Positions 52,922 through 63,959 of a DNA stretch of 64,000 nucleotides are shown here, piece by piece (the stretch's first letter is position 1; each line of letters begins with the position of its first letter). Made by a program: the position numbers and the translations under genes. This stretch comes from Polychytrium aggregatum (lineage: Eukaryota > Chytridiomycota > Chytridiomycetes > Polychytriales): NCBI RefSeq assembly GCF_025602895.1, contig NW_026516261.1, positions 124,001-188,000 of the forward strand, written 5' to 3'. Under the pieces are notes generated by a model, which saw only the letters and a program-made list of their open reading frames with translations, made no database searches and had not been told where the DNA came from.

Positions 52922-55900
52922 TCACTCCGACCGTTTTTCTTTCCAATATCCTTCAATCAGATCCTCAGCAATCTCGGACTCGTTCTCCCATGTGGCTTCT
53001 TCCAGAGGGTAACCTTCCCATTGTACCAGGTACTGTTTCTTCCTTCTGTGTTTGCGGTCGTTGAGTAACCTCTTGACCAAATATACCTCAGAGTCTGGTT
53101 CAACTGGCGGTGGCCTTGAATGCTTTTCCCTTGACGGGAAATCATTCGATGTGTCATTAAATCTTGTCAATAGCTTTCGGTGGAAGACGGGATGGATATG
53201 TCTCAGCGTCGCCGGTAGCTCCAATGTGTAGTTCAAGTCTTCAATTTTTGTTATCTTGAATGGACCCAGGCGTCTGGGAACTATCTGGTCTGGTCGAGTT
53301 TTGTGCGCGTCCAAGTTAATCCTATCCCTCTCGAGTAGGACTTGATCTCCCACTTCCAGGTGCTCCCCGTCTTGTCGAGCCCGGTTTCCATAGAAGCATT
53401 GGCGATCTTGGGAGCTCTTTAGTTGTTTTGTAGCCACTTCCTTGATTGCTTTTAGATCTTCGAGCATTCCCCAGTGTTGGATCGGTTCGCTTCTTCCCCG
53501 GTGGCCTTCCGGAATTGTCCGAGGGTGGCGACCAAAGGCCAAGTAAAATGGAGTAAAGCCCGTCGACACTTGTATCGAGTCGTTGTGTCCGAACTCTAAA
53601 AGATGTCGGATATCGTCCCAGTTGTCCCCTCGATAATTTGCGAAAGGCACCAGGCGTTGTTTTAAATCCTTTACCACCGATTCGGCTTGCCCGTTCGCTT
53701 GTTGATGTCTAGCGGTCGTCAGTTTCTGCGAGATATTGAGTTTCTTCGTGACTTCTGTCCAAAACACGGACGTAAATAGAGGGTCCCTGTCCGATATCAG
53801 CTCCAGAGGGAGACCGAAACTGACAAACCAGTGTTGAATAAACAACCCTGCAAGTTCTTCAGCTGTGGTTCTCGTCGTGCACGGCACAAATCGTGCATAT
53901 TTCGTAAGTCGGTCCACAATGATCAGACACTTGTCATTTCCCCGTTTGGACTTTGGCATGTATGCAAAGTCCATGGAGACAGAACTGAATCTCTCCTCCG
54001 GAATGGGTAACGGATGAAGGAGACCGTCGAGGAGATGGTTCCTCGGTTTCGACTTCTGACACGTTTCACAGCCCGTAACATAACCAATCACATCGGCTCG
54101 CATAGTTGGCCACCAAAACTCCCTGCTAACCCTTTCAAGTGTCCGTAGTTGCCCAAGGTGTCCGACTGTGATCACATCGTGGTGTGTCTGCAATATCAAT
54201 GTCCGAAGTGGCTCCACCTTCGGCACATAGAGCCGATCATGGTCATAGTACAGGAGTCCGTTCCTCCAGGAGAGTCGTTGGGTGTTGACCCCAGGACGTA
54301 TCCTCTCCTTGGATTCAACTGAGCCTTGGTGAAGGTCCCGTACGAACTCATCATCCTCGAGGGCTGCTCGGACATCTTCAAGGAAGTTGGTGGTCGAGAG
54401 CGTGGTCATCGTCGCTGCCACTTGGATTTGCGCTGTGTCCGAATCGACCCTTCCTCTACACTTGGAGCAGAGTGGCCTATGGCACGGAGCGCGACTCAAC
54501 ACATCTGCAATTGTGTTGTTGGATCCTGGGATATGTTCGATGGTAAAGTCGTAATCTTGGAAATTGAGAATCCACCGCGCCTGTCTTCGGTTTATGGTTG
54601 CCTGAGTTTTCAGCCAGATCAGCGCCTTGTGATCTGTGACAACGTGGAACTTGGTTCCCACGAGGTATGGACGGCCGTGCTTGATCAAGTCGTGAAGCGC
54701 CAATAGTTCGTGCTCGTAGGTTGAGTAGTTTCTCTCGGCATCCGTCCACTTTCTCGACCAAAATAAGATGGGATGGGTTCCATCCTCAAATTCTTGGAGT
54801 ATCACCCCTCCTCCGGCGTACCTGGAGGCATCCGAATGGATGATGACAGGGCTCATTGGGTCATAAAACCTTAACACTGGGTGGGAAGAGATTCGGTGTT
54901 GCAGTACCCGAACCGCTGTTTGTTGTTCCTCAGTCCAACGCCATTCTGCTTTCTTCGGCAACAGGCTTGTCAGTGGTAGACATGTTTCGGCATAGCTGGG
55001 AATAAACTCCTTGAGCCAATTAGTCAGCCCGAGAAATGATTGTACATCTCCGAGTGATTCTAATTGCCCAAAGCTTAGCACCGCATCCGCCTTGTCGGGC
55101 GTGATGCTGAGTCCTTGCCTTGACACTTGATGTCCGCAAAAGGGCACGGACTCCATGGCGAAGCTACACTTCATGAGCTTTGCGTAGAGTCCGTTGGTTT
55201 GGAACTTGCTCAAGACCCGGTCGAGGTGATCGGCATGGTCTTCCAGAGTATCTGAATACACCAGAACGTCGTCCACGTATGCGACCATGAACTTGTCATA
55301 GTATTCGTGGAAGATCCGATTCATCATGGCCATGAAGCAGGCCGGTGAGTTCGTGAGCCCCATGGGCATCACAAGGTACTCAAACGTGCCATACCTGGTG
55401 CGGAATGCAGTTTTCGAAATGCTTCCCTCATCCATCCGTACGGTGTTGAAGCCGTCTCGGACATCTAGTCCGCTGAAGAATCGCTTCCCTGCGAGTCGGT
55501 CGTGCATTTCTGCAATAAATGGCAGAGGTGTCCTGTTTTTGACAGTGTTTGCATTGAGGGCTCGATAATCCACACACATTCGGAGAGTGCCATCGCTTTT
55601 CTTGACGAATAGCACCGGTGCACCGTAGTTGGAGGTGGATGGCCGGATGTGTCCCTTCTCTAACAGTTCGTTGAGCTTTGCTTTCAGCACCTCAAGCTCT
55701 TGTGGACTCAGGTGGAAGATTGGTCGGTATGGTGGAGATTTTCTCGAATCTATCAACTCAATCCTTTGATCTTCGGGCCGTTGTGGGGGCAGGCCCTTTG
55801 GCTCTTCAAACACGTCCATGTACTTTTCCAGAACTTTGCGAATAATCGGAGGAAGTCTGGCCAGGTATTCTTCGTTTTGTTCCGACAGGGATTTGTCGTT

Positions 55901-56442
55901 CGGGTTTCGGTTGATGGGCACAGACTGGATTGAAGCCTGACTCACCAACACCAATCCGACCTGCACTGCTTCTTCCTTCAGCGACTCTTGAAGCTGCTTG
56001 AATGTCACACTCTCGATCACTATACCGTTGGCAGTTGTCGCCGTCGCCGGCAGGCTGGTCCATCGGTGGCTTCGCTGTTGGCGATCGACGAAGCGAATGG
56101 TTGTGCACCCTCGCTCCACCTTCTGGTCGATAATCCTAACCTCATCGTCGAACGGATTGCCAAGGATAAGATCATCCCTGATGTCAGCAACCACACAATT
56201 CACTAGTCTGGAATACGATCCACATCTGAAGTGGATAACTGTCGCGTGGGTCGAGATGGCCGTGCGGTCGTCTGCAAATCGGAGTTGGATATCGCACGGG
56301 GTCATAATGCATCCGAGCTTTCGGGCCAGAGAATCCTTGAGGACGTTCCCTTTTGCGCCAGAGTCTCTCAGGAATTTGATCTTCTGTTGGACACCCTTGG
56401 GTCCTCCAGCAGCGCCGGCGAAGTGGAAGCATGCATTGTCTG
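52922..56442 (-). CDS. pol: Z2 gag-pol, C-terminal part (protease to chromodomain)
   Basis: The minus-strand frame from the B3 insertion reads CFHFAGAAGGPKGVQQKIKF, protease FLRDSGAKGN, reverse transcriptase (YVDDVLVYS), RNase H (HSDASRYAGGGVI), integrase (HHDVITVGHLG..CETCQKS; MDFAYM; SDRD) and a chromodomain (YLVQWEGYPLEEATWENE), to the stop at 52922. After removal of B3 and one GTCTG it is in the same frame as gag, giving one polyprotein of about 1626 aa. It is related to Z1 but clearly diverged, so the two are separate lineages of the family. Confidence 0.9.
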
Positions 56443-56907
56443 TGTCACAGATCCCTCTGCCCGCCTAGCTGCACCGTCGCACTTGTGTCACTGTTTGCGT
56501 CGCACACTTTCTATTTCCTTTGTCCTGTGACGCCTTTCCTTTTTCCTTGCTCTCATGTTGCACATGCCGCTCTGTGTTCCCTGCATTTGTCATCGACCAT
56601 GCATTAGTCAGACGCTGTGTCACCCGCATTTGTCAGCCACCGAGCATTTGTCAGACTTTCACATGTTTCTCCGGTTAGCCGCTGCTGCCTGGCTGCTGTC
56701 CCGCCGCCTCCGCTGCTTCGCCCCCGCTGCGGCAGGCTTCGCCTCCGGGACCGCCAGACAGATAAATAGCCCGCCTTCGTCCGCTCATGTTTCTGGTCAT
56801 CACCTTCGACCCCAGACACACTTGACTCTAGATCATAGCCTCGCTAAGATCAATAAAACCCTTCTCTATCTTCTTCTTTTGACTTCCTCTTGATCCCGTG
56901 ATCTGAC

Positions 56908-57966
56908 ATGGTAGCATCGGACGATCCCGCCGTCAATGCCTGCCTCCAAGCCCTTGAACAACTCTCGCTCGAGGACCGCGCCCTGGTCCTCTCCGCCCTG
57001 ACCGCCCAGCCGAATCTCCCCACGGTCCCTCCCGGTTTCAAGCGTCCCAAGATCCCGCTCCCCGACGCCTTTACTGGCGAGCGTAAGGCTGCTGTCGTTG
57101 ACGAGTTTGTCTTCTCAATGACCGAGTACATTGCCTTCCACAGTCTCGATGACGCCACCGCCGTCGCCACCGTCGCCATGAACCTCAAGGGCAAGGCTAA
57201 GACCTGGTGGCGCCTCTGGTCCCAGGGCAAGCAACTCGACAACCTGACCCCGGCCGCCGTCCTGTCCCTCGTCCGCGACACCTTCCTTCCGTCCACCTCG
57301 CTGCGCACCACCGAGGATGAGTTCGAAGCACTGCGCCACACCGGCTCCGTCGAGCAGTTCAACTCTCGCTTCCGCGATCTCCTCCTCGAGCTGCCCCACT
57401 TCAGCAACAACCGCCAGAACCTGCAGCGCTACCTCACCAAGCTCAAGCACAGGGTGCGCATCGAAGTCGAATGGAAACTTGACTCCAACACAGCCACCCT
57501 CGAAGATGCCATGGCCCTCGCCGAGCGATACGAGTCCATCATGGGTCAACCTCAACCACTGATCCAGCAGCCAGCTCGCACTCCGTTCCGCGACCAACCC
57601 TTCCGCGAGCTCCAGTTCCAGCGACCTCCTCTCTTCCGCGCTCCACCTGGCCAGCCGCAGTTCCGCCCGATGGTCCGTCCTCCTCGTCCCGCCTTCCAGC
57701 CAACCCAGCCTCCCGCACGTGACCCCAACGCCATGGACCTCGACAACGTCGACATGCGCCCGATCAAGAAGCTCACCGACCGCGAGAAGGAGTACCTCCG
57801 CCGTAACGGAGGCTGCTTCCGCTGCCGCAAGTTCGGCCACATTGCCTCGCAGTGTCCCTTGAACCAGCCCCGCATCAACGCCATCGTCGAGACCGCCGAC
57901 CAGGCCACCTTTTACGAAGATCAGGGAAACGACGAGGCGGCAACCCCTGGATCCTACGACCTCTGA
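56908..57966 (+). CDS. gag: Gag of B3 (352 aa)
   Basis: The start codon is A of the LTR end plus TG of the primer-binding site (56909-56920). The next in-frame ATG lies about 70 codons later, inside the conserved capsid region, so the junction start is required. Capsid motifs include KAKTWWRLWSQ. The zinc knuckle is C303-x2-C306-x4-H311-x4-C316. The C-terminal half is rich in Pro/Arg/Gln. Confidence 0.93.
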   Translation: MVASDDPAVNACLQALEQLSLEDRALVLSALTAQPNLPTVPPGFKRPKIPLPDAFTGERKAAVVDEFVFSMTEYIAFHSLDDATAVATVAMNLKGKAKTWWRLWSQGKQLDNLTPAAVLSLVRDTFLPSTSLRTTEDEFEALRHTGSVEQFNSRFRDLLLELPHFSNNRQNLQRYLTKLKHRVRIEVEWKLDSNTATLEDAMALAERYESIMGQPQPLIQQPARTPFRDQPFRELQFQRPPLFRAPPGQPQFRPMVRPPRPAFQPTQPPARDPNAMDLDNVDMRPIKKLTDREKEYLRRNGGCFRCRKFGHIASQCPLNQPRINAIVETADQATFYEDQGNDEAATPGSYDL

Positions 57967-57987
57967 AGGACCCGGCGAGTTGCCGCC
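57924..57987 (+). promoter_or_regulatory. -1 frameshift signal of B3
   Basis: G GGA AAC at 57924-57930 in gag phase (CAG GGA AAC). The spacer GACGA is 5 nt. A perfect 9-bp stem pairs GGCGGCAAC (57936-57944) with GTTGCCGCC (57979-57987) around a 34-nt loop that includes the Gag stop (57964-57966). A pseudoknot with the loop is possible but not shown. Confidence 0.9.
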
Positions 57988-60900
57988 ATCCGACTCCAAC
58001 CCCCGACGCTGAACTATTGACTCTCGCCACCGGACCTCACCTGATCAACTCTCTCATCGACGAACCCCACCGCATTGCCGCCAACCACGGCAAGGGACTG
58101 CTTGTGATCGACGCCACCCTCAACGGCTCCCCGATCACCGTCCTCATCGACCCTGGTGCGACCAACTCGCACATCTCCGAGACCCTCGCCTCGACCCTCG
58201 ACCTTCGAACCAAGACCACCGCCAACGCCGTCACGATGCCCAACGGCAAGTCCTTCCCGTCCTCCGTCACCGATCCCGTCGACCTCACCATCCACGACTA
58301 CCACGCCCGCATCAACCTCTTCACCGCGCCACTCACCTGGGACGTCATCCTCGGCAAGAACTGGCTCGACCAGACCAACCCCGAGATCGACTGGCCCTCC
58401 AACCGAATCAAGTTCTCGATCGACGGGAAGCACCACACTTGGACGGCATCGCGACCCGACTCCGGAATGCCACTCACGACCCTCGAACTCCGATCCCAGT
58501 ACCACATGTCGACCCAGCAGATCAACGCACTCGCTTCGACTCCCGGCGCCGTGTATGTTTGTACTCTGAGCAGTGACTTGAATACAGTTGCTGTTGAACC
58601 CTACGACCCTGTTGCCCAACTCGCCCGTGTCCTCGAACCACTGACCCCCGAACACCGATCCATCATCGCAAAGTACCGCGATGCCTTCAACGAACTCAAG
58701 GAACTCCCGCCTCACCGACCCGGCATCGACATGAACATCCGACTCGACGACTCTGCCAAGCCAACTTGGTCGTCGCTCTACCAGATGTCGGCCGAAGAAC
58801 TCGCTCGACTCAAAGACGAACTCGACCGACTGCTCCGAATCGGCCACATCCGCAAGTCCGTCTCGCCCTTCGGCGCACCGATCTTCTGGGTCAAGCAGGG
58901 CGACAAGTTCCGACTCGTCTTTGACTTCCGCGCCCTCAACAAGATAACCGTCAAGGACCGCACCGCGCTGCCCAACATGCGCGAGATCATCGACCGCCTG
59001 TCCAAGTGCCGTGTCTTCTCCAAGCTCGACTTGCAACGCGGATTCCACCAGATCCGCATCGCCGACGCCGACACCCCCAAGACGGCCTTCAGGACCAAGT
59101 ACGGCCACTTTGAGTGGCTTGTGATGCCCTTCGGCCTCGCCAACAGTCCCTCGGTTTTCCAAGCCGCGATGAACGACATCTTCCGCGAATACATCGACGA
59201 TTTTGTGTTCGTCTACATCGACGACATCCTGATCGCATCCGAGGACGAGGACCAGCACATCCGCCACATCGAACTGGTCCTCGACAAGATCCACCGACAC
59301 GGCTTCAAGATCCGACCCGAGAAGTGTTCGTTCTTCAACTCGACCGTCACCTATCTCGGCTTCATCATCGGCGAAGGACGCATCCAAGTGCATCCCTCGC
59401 GCATCGACGCCATCAAGAACTACCCGCGACCAACAACCGAACACGAACTCCGCAGCTTCCTCGGCTTGACCAACACCATCATGAGCTTTGTCCCTGGCTA
59501 CGCTGCCCTCGCCGGTCCACTCTCGACGCTGATCACCACCCGCTCTGCCAACTCGACCAAGTCCGTCGTCTGGGACGACAACGCCATCGCCGCCTTCGAG
59601 CAGCTCAAGTTGCTCTCGCCTCAGTCGCTGCACATGGTCAACCCGGACAAAGACATTCACCTCTTCACCGACTGGTCCGAGTCAAGCGCATCGATTGGTG
59701 GATGGATCGGGCAGGACATGGACGGATCCGGCACAGTGCGCCCCATCGCCTTCAACTCGCAGAAACTGCACGGATCCGAACTCAACTACTCGCCCTACAA
59801 CGGCGAGCTGCTGTCGATCACTCGCCACCTCGACAAGTTCAAGAACTACCTCGTCGGCCGCAAAGTCTTCCTCCACACCGACCAGAAGGCGCTCAAGCAC
59901 ATCCTCGACTCCAAGACCCTCAACAAGCGCCAACAGCGAGCCATCGACACGATGCTGGACTTTGACCTCGAGATCCAGTGGATCCCCGGCTCGTGGAACA
60001 AGGTCGCCGACGTGCTCTCGCGCACACCGACAGCCATCTCCAAGGCCGTCCAAGTCTCGATCATCAACGCCATTGTCAACCTCGGACCCTCGCCCGACGA
60101 TCTCTTGGACACCATCCGCACTCAGTACAGCTCCGACCCGATCCTGTCAGCACTGATCTCGGCCCTCCGCGACAACTCGACCGACGGACTCAAGCCGTGG
60201 ATGAAGGCACAGCTACACCGCTTCTCACTTCGACACGGGATTCTCTACTTCGACTCGACACGCATCTGCATCCCCGGCAAGGACCTCCGCATCTCGATCA
60301 TCAAGGACCACCACGACTCTGTCTGTGCAGCTCACCCCGGCACCAACACGCTCTACAAGGCCATCTCGACCCACTACTACTGGCCCGCCATGTCCAAGGA
60401 CATTGCCGAGTGGGTCTCGCACTGCGACATCTGCCAGCGAGCCAAGATCCGACGACAACAAGCATACGGCCACTTCTCTCGGATTCCTGTGGCCACCCGC
60501 AAGATGGACACTGTCGCCCTCGACTTCATCCTCGGACTCCCGCCTGTCACGGACTCACTCTCGGGACGCACCTTCAACTCGATCACGATCTTTGTCGACT
60601 CCCTCACCAAGTACGTCGTCCTGGTTCCTGGCAACAAGACCGACTCGGCCGAAGACGTCGCCCGCCAGTACTTCCGCGATGTCTTTGTGCACTTTGGACT
60701 CGCCGGCACTTTCATCTCGGATCACGACACACGCTTCCGGTCGGCCTTCTGGACAGGACTTAACGCTCTGCTCAAGACCGAACTCCGGATCGCCTTTGCC
60801 CACCACCACGAGGCCGCCGGACAAGTCGAACGCTTTGTGGCGACCGTCGCCGAGGCCATCCGCTGTTCGACTCTGGCCCTCGGCTCCCGCTGGATCGATC

Positions 60901-61661
60901 AAGTGCCATACATCCAGTTCGCGCTCAACTCACACAACTCAGCATCGACTGGACATTCGCCCTTCTTCCTGATGCATGGTCAGCATCCTCGCACTCCTGC
61001 CAACACCGACATCATCGCCGAGTCCAACCCCGCAGCACAGTCGATCGAGGAGATGCAAGCGACTCTGGACTTGGTCTCGGACAACATCGGCAAGGCCCAG
61101 GACCGGGCCCTGTACTACGCCAACCGACATCGACGCGATATCAGCTACGACATTGGCGACCAAGTCCTGATCGACACGACCGCGTATCACTTCAGCACGG
61201 ACGACGTCACACCCTCCAAGATGCGGATGCCGTACTTGGGACCCTTCAAGATCATCGAGAAGATCGGGACGACTGGATATCGACTTCGACTCCCGAGGAC
61301 CCTCCGATTTACAACCGAACTCCCAGCTTCCGCCCTCGTCCCGTACAACACACCATCGACCGACCAACTTGTGTTTGATGAACCCGGACCCAACCACAAC
61401 GACGAATCAGTGTTCGAAGCGATCATTGGACACAGGATCAACCGACGACGCCGACTTCCTGGATATCGACACGAGTTCCTGCTCCGCTGGCAGGGATACG
61501 ACCCATCGTACGACTCGTGGGCACCACTGGCCGAACTCTTGGATGGAGGACTCGCAGACATCCACGACTTCCTCAGCCGCAACCGCAACCTTCCGGAAAT
61601 GGACACACTGATCGACCTTTGCCAAGCACAAGTGCAACGCAACTCGGGATCGAAAAATTGA
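57924..61661 (+). CDS. pol: Pol of B3
   Basis: Numbering from 57852: protease with LIDPGATNSHIS (Asp about 100; Pro in place of the usual Ser/Thr after the catalytic Asp); reverse transcriptase with KLDLQRGFHQIRI and YIDD (about 455-458); RNase H Asp about 607; integrase HHCC (DHHDSVCAAHPG..CDICQRA) and core ALDFIL, SDHD, plus Glu in AAGQVERFVATV; C-terminal chromodomain FEAIIGHRINRRRRL, HEFLLRWQGYDPSYDSW. The frame is intact and ends 34 bases before the 3' LTR. Confidence 0.93.
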   Translation, partial: GKRRGGNPWILRPLKDPASCRHPTPTPDAELLTLATGPHLINSLIDEPHRIAANHGKGLLVIDATLNGSPITVLIDPGATNSHISETLASTLDLRTKTTANAVTMPNGKSFPSSVTDPVDLTIHDYHARINLFTAPLTWDVILGKNWLDQTNPEIDWPSNRIKFSIDGKHHTWTASRPDSGMPLTTLELRSQYHMSTQQINALASTPGAVYVCTLSSDLNTVAVEPYDPVAQLARVLEPLTPEHRSIIAKYRDAFNELKELPPHRPGIDMNIRLDDSAKPTWSSLYQMSAEELARLKDELDRLLRIGHIRKSVSPFGAPIFWVKQGDKFRLVFDFRALNKITVKDRTALPNMREIIDRLSKCRVFSKLDLQRGFHQIRIADADTPKTAFRTKYGHFEWLVMPFGLANSPSVFQAAMNDIFREYIDDFVFVYIDDILIASEDEDQHIRHIELVLDKIHRHGFKIRPEKCSFFNSTVTYLGFIIGEGRIQVHPSRIDAIKNYPRPTTEHELRSFLGLTNTIMSFVPGYAALAGPLSTLITTRSANSTKSVVWDDNAIAAFEQLKLLSPQSLHMVNPDKDIHLFTDWSESSASIGGWIGQDMDGSGTVRPIAFNSQKLHGSELNYSPYNGELLSITRHLDKFKNYLVGRKVFLHTDQKALKHILDSKTLNKRQQRAIDTMLDFDLEIQWIPGSWNKVADVLSRTPTAISKAVQVSIINAIVNLGPSPDDLLDTIRTQYSSDPILSALISALRDNSTDGLKPWMKAQLHRFSLRHGILYFDSTRICIPGKDLRISIIKDHHDSVCAAHPGTNTLYKAISTHYYWPAMSKDIAEWVSHCDICQRAKIRRQQAYGHFSRIPVATRKMDTVALDFILGLPPVTDSLSGRTFNSITIFVDSLTKYVVLVPGNKTDSAEDVARQYFRDVFVHFGLAGTFISDHDTRFRSAFWTGLNALLKTELRIAFAHHHEAAGQVERFVATVAEAIRCSTLALGSRWIDQVPYIQFALNSHNSASTGHSPFFLMHGQHPRTPANTDIIAESNPAAQSIEEMQATLDLVSDNIGKAQDRALYYANRHRRDISYDIGDQVLIDTTAYHFSTDDVTPSKMRMPYLGPFKIIEKIGTTGYRLRLPRTLRFTTELPASALVPYNTPSTDQLVFDEPGPNHNDESVFEAIIGHRINRRRRLPGYRHEFLLRWQGYDPSYDSWAPLAELLDGGLADIHDFLSRNRNLPEMDTLIDLCQAQVQRNSGSKN

Positions 61662-62168
61662 TGGTTTGACTTGAGCACAATTTTTCTGGGGGGGATGTCA
61701 CAGATCCCTCTGCCCGCCTAGCTGCACCGTCGCACTTGTGTCACTGTTTGCGTCGCACACTTTCTATTTCCTTTGTCCTGTGACGCCTTTCCTTTTTCCT
61801 TGCTCTCATGTTGCACATGCCGCTCTGTGTTCCCTGCATTTGTCATCGACCATGCATTAGTCAGACGCTGTGTCACCCGCATTTGTCAGCCACCGAGCAT
61901 TTGTCAGACTTTCACATGTTTCTCCGGTTAGCCGCTGCTGCCTGGCTGCTGTCCCGCCGCCTCCGCTGCTTCGCCCCCGCTGCGGCAGGCTTCGCCTCCG
62001 GGACCGCCAGACAGATAAATAGCCCGCCTTCGTCCGCTCATGTTTCTGGTCATCACCTTCGACCCCAGACACACTTGACTCTAGATCATAGCCTCGCTAA
62101 GATCAATAAAAGCACCTTCTCTATCTTCTTCTTTTGACTTCCTCTTGATCCCGTGATCTGACAGTCTG

Positions 62169-63528
62169 CCACCGCTCGCATGGCTTCCTGTGTATCACTC
62201 GTATTTCCGTCTTCCCACACGGCTGATAAGTTGATGGATTCGGGAAGTGTCTCTATTTCACAGGCATAAGCACCTCCATTGCATGCACCACTGACGTGAA
62301 CCCCGATACTGTTTGCACCACCCCCAAGACTATCGTCCTTCTCTCCTTCGGCTGTACAATTAAGGCCTGGAAGAGAGGCGTCCGTTAGTCTTGGGTGTGC
62401 GCTCCCAGCCGGTGCCAACCGTAGCGGTACATACTCTGGAGTGTGCAATCCTCTGTGGCGAGACTCTTCCCCGTCCGTGGGTTGGGATTGCAATTGGCGG
62501 TAACTGGTCGTAGCCGAGGCACCCTTCTTTTCGTCGGATTCCACAGTGACTTGGCGGACTGGCAGTCTTCTGCGATGCTTCTCCTTCTCCTTTTCAGGGC
62601 ATCGGGCCGCGATGTGTCCGGCATTGATTCTTCTGCAATAGAAACAGCCATCATTCGCTCGGAGGTAGTCTCGCTCACGGGCCGAGAGATGGGGTCCCCC
62701 GGATCGGTGACCCCTCTGGACGGCATCTACATCCATTGGGATCACTTGAGGAAGTAGGCTTGGGGGCTGGACCGCCGGAGTTGCCTGGCGGTCCCAGATC
62801 ATTCCCAGTCGCAAGGTCTCCGTGATCAAGGCGGGGATGTCCTCTCTAAGCTCCGTCTCATAATTGTGGAGCATCTGGACATACGGACGCAAGGTCTCAT
62901 GCAGTCCTTCCACGAAGTAACCGGTCTTGGAGAACGTTGTTAGCTTCGTGGCCGCAGCCGAGAGCTCCAAGAATCTGTCAATGTAGTTGGCAAGGTTCCG
63001 GAATTTCTTTGACTGTGAGAGAGACTTGAGCTCCTGTTCGGCTTTCGACGCCGAGTCAGACGGAATGAAGGTGTTCACCAACGTTGCTCGGAGCATGGCC
63101 CACGAAGCCAGGGACGCCCGAAGTCCTGAGTTGTGGGCCGAGAACCACCAGGTGTGGGCCTTCTCCTGGAAAAAGGTAGCAGCCAATCTGACTTGAACAG
63201 CCCCCTCGTAATAATCCCCTGCGAAGGTGAAGACTTCATCGAGGGCAATAAGGAAGGCATTCACGGTCGCTGCGTCCCTGTTGCCCTTGAAAGGGGGGAC
63301 GGCTGCCTCGAGTTTCTTGAGGAAGGTCACCTTGGCAGTCAATTCATTCTGGCAAGGCGGGCTAGATTGTGGCTTGCGGTTCATGTGTTGAGCAGCATAC
63401 GTCAATATGAGCTCCTGTTGCTCTGGGAGAAGGGCTCCGGCATGGCTATTGAGGGCCCCGTCAACGGTGACGTAGTCCTTCCAGGCTCCGCGAACAAGGT
63501 CTTCGAAAGAAACAGGAGCGACATTCAT
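62169..63528 (-). CDS. gag: Z2 gag part of the gag-pol frame
   Basis: Starts MNVAPVSFEDLVRGAWKDY at 63528. Capsid-like region with FLKKLEAAVPPFKGNRDAA and KAHTWWFSAHNS. Zinc knuckle CFYCRRINAGHIAARC with six residues between the second Cys and His, as in Z1. The linker then runs straight towards the protease with no stop. It is cut by B3 after AMRAVA. Confidence 0.9.
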
Positions 63529-63744
63529 CCTCGGTTGAGGTTTGCCAGTGGTCTCCGGATGGACCGAGGTTCAAGAGAGGGCCAAGCGGGACGAAACAGC
63601 TCAGGCAGCGGGCCAGAGCGGACAGGAAAGACTTGCGAGGGCAGGAGGGCTCGGCGGGGAGCCAGGCGGGACGGGCGAGCTCGGGCAGCAAGCCAGAGCA
63701 GACAGGAATCTAGAGGTCGGGGATATGTTAGACCGATGCTACCA
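63529..63744 (-). promoter_or_regulatory. Z2 leader with primer-binding site and direct repeats
   Basis: The primer-binding site TGGTAGCATCGG is at 63744-63733 (minus). It forms with the last LTR base an ATG that opens a 5-codon frame (MVASV). The leader then has two similar blocks of about 35 bp (CAGGCAGCGGGCCAGAGCGG and CGGGCAGCAAGCCAGAGCAG, read on the plus strand), a tandem duplication. Confidence 0.7.
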
Positions 63745-63959
63745 TATGATGTAGACATACCTCTTTTATTTCCGTTGCCCCCTCCATCGAGGCGGGGCGA
63801 GCAGCCGCCTTTTATGCCTGGTGGTGGGGGCCGTTGGCGCGTGTTGGGTCCCACAACAGCGCGCACCCATTTCCATATCCATTACTTCAACACCCTACAT
63901 CATGTGACTTCAACCTTAGTTCGACCACGTCGCTATCCCTGTGCTCATTGTCCATTACA

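Larger units (their letters stand above)
56443..62163 (+). mobile_element. B3: full-length family B retrotransposon inserted in Z2
   Basis: LTRs 56443-56908 (466 bp) and 61696-62163 (468 bp; two extra bases after AATAAA). Target duplication GTCTG at 56438-56442 and 62164-62168. Within the LTR, TATA-like GATAAATAG (56761-56769) and AATAAA (56852-56857) bracket the likely R region. Confidence 0.95.
52662..63959 (-). mobile_element. Z2: family Z LTR retrotransposon inserted in B4, split by B3
   Basis: LTRs 52662-52876 (3') and 63745-63959 (5'), 215 bp each with a few differences, ending TG...TA rather than TG...CA. Target duplication CAGTC at 52657-52661 and 63960-63964. The polypurine tract is the reverse of CCCCCCCTAAATTT at 52877. 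Without B3 it is about 5.57 kb. Confidence 0.93.
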
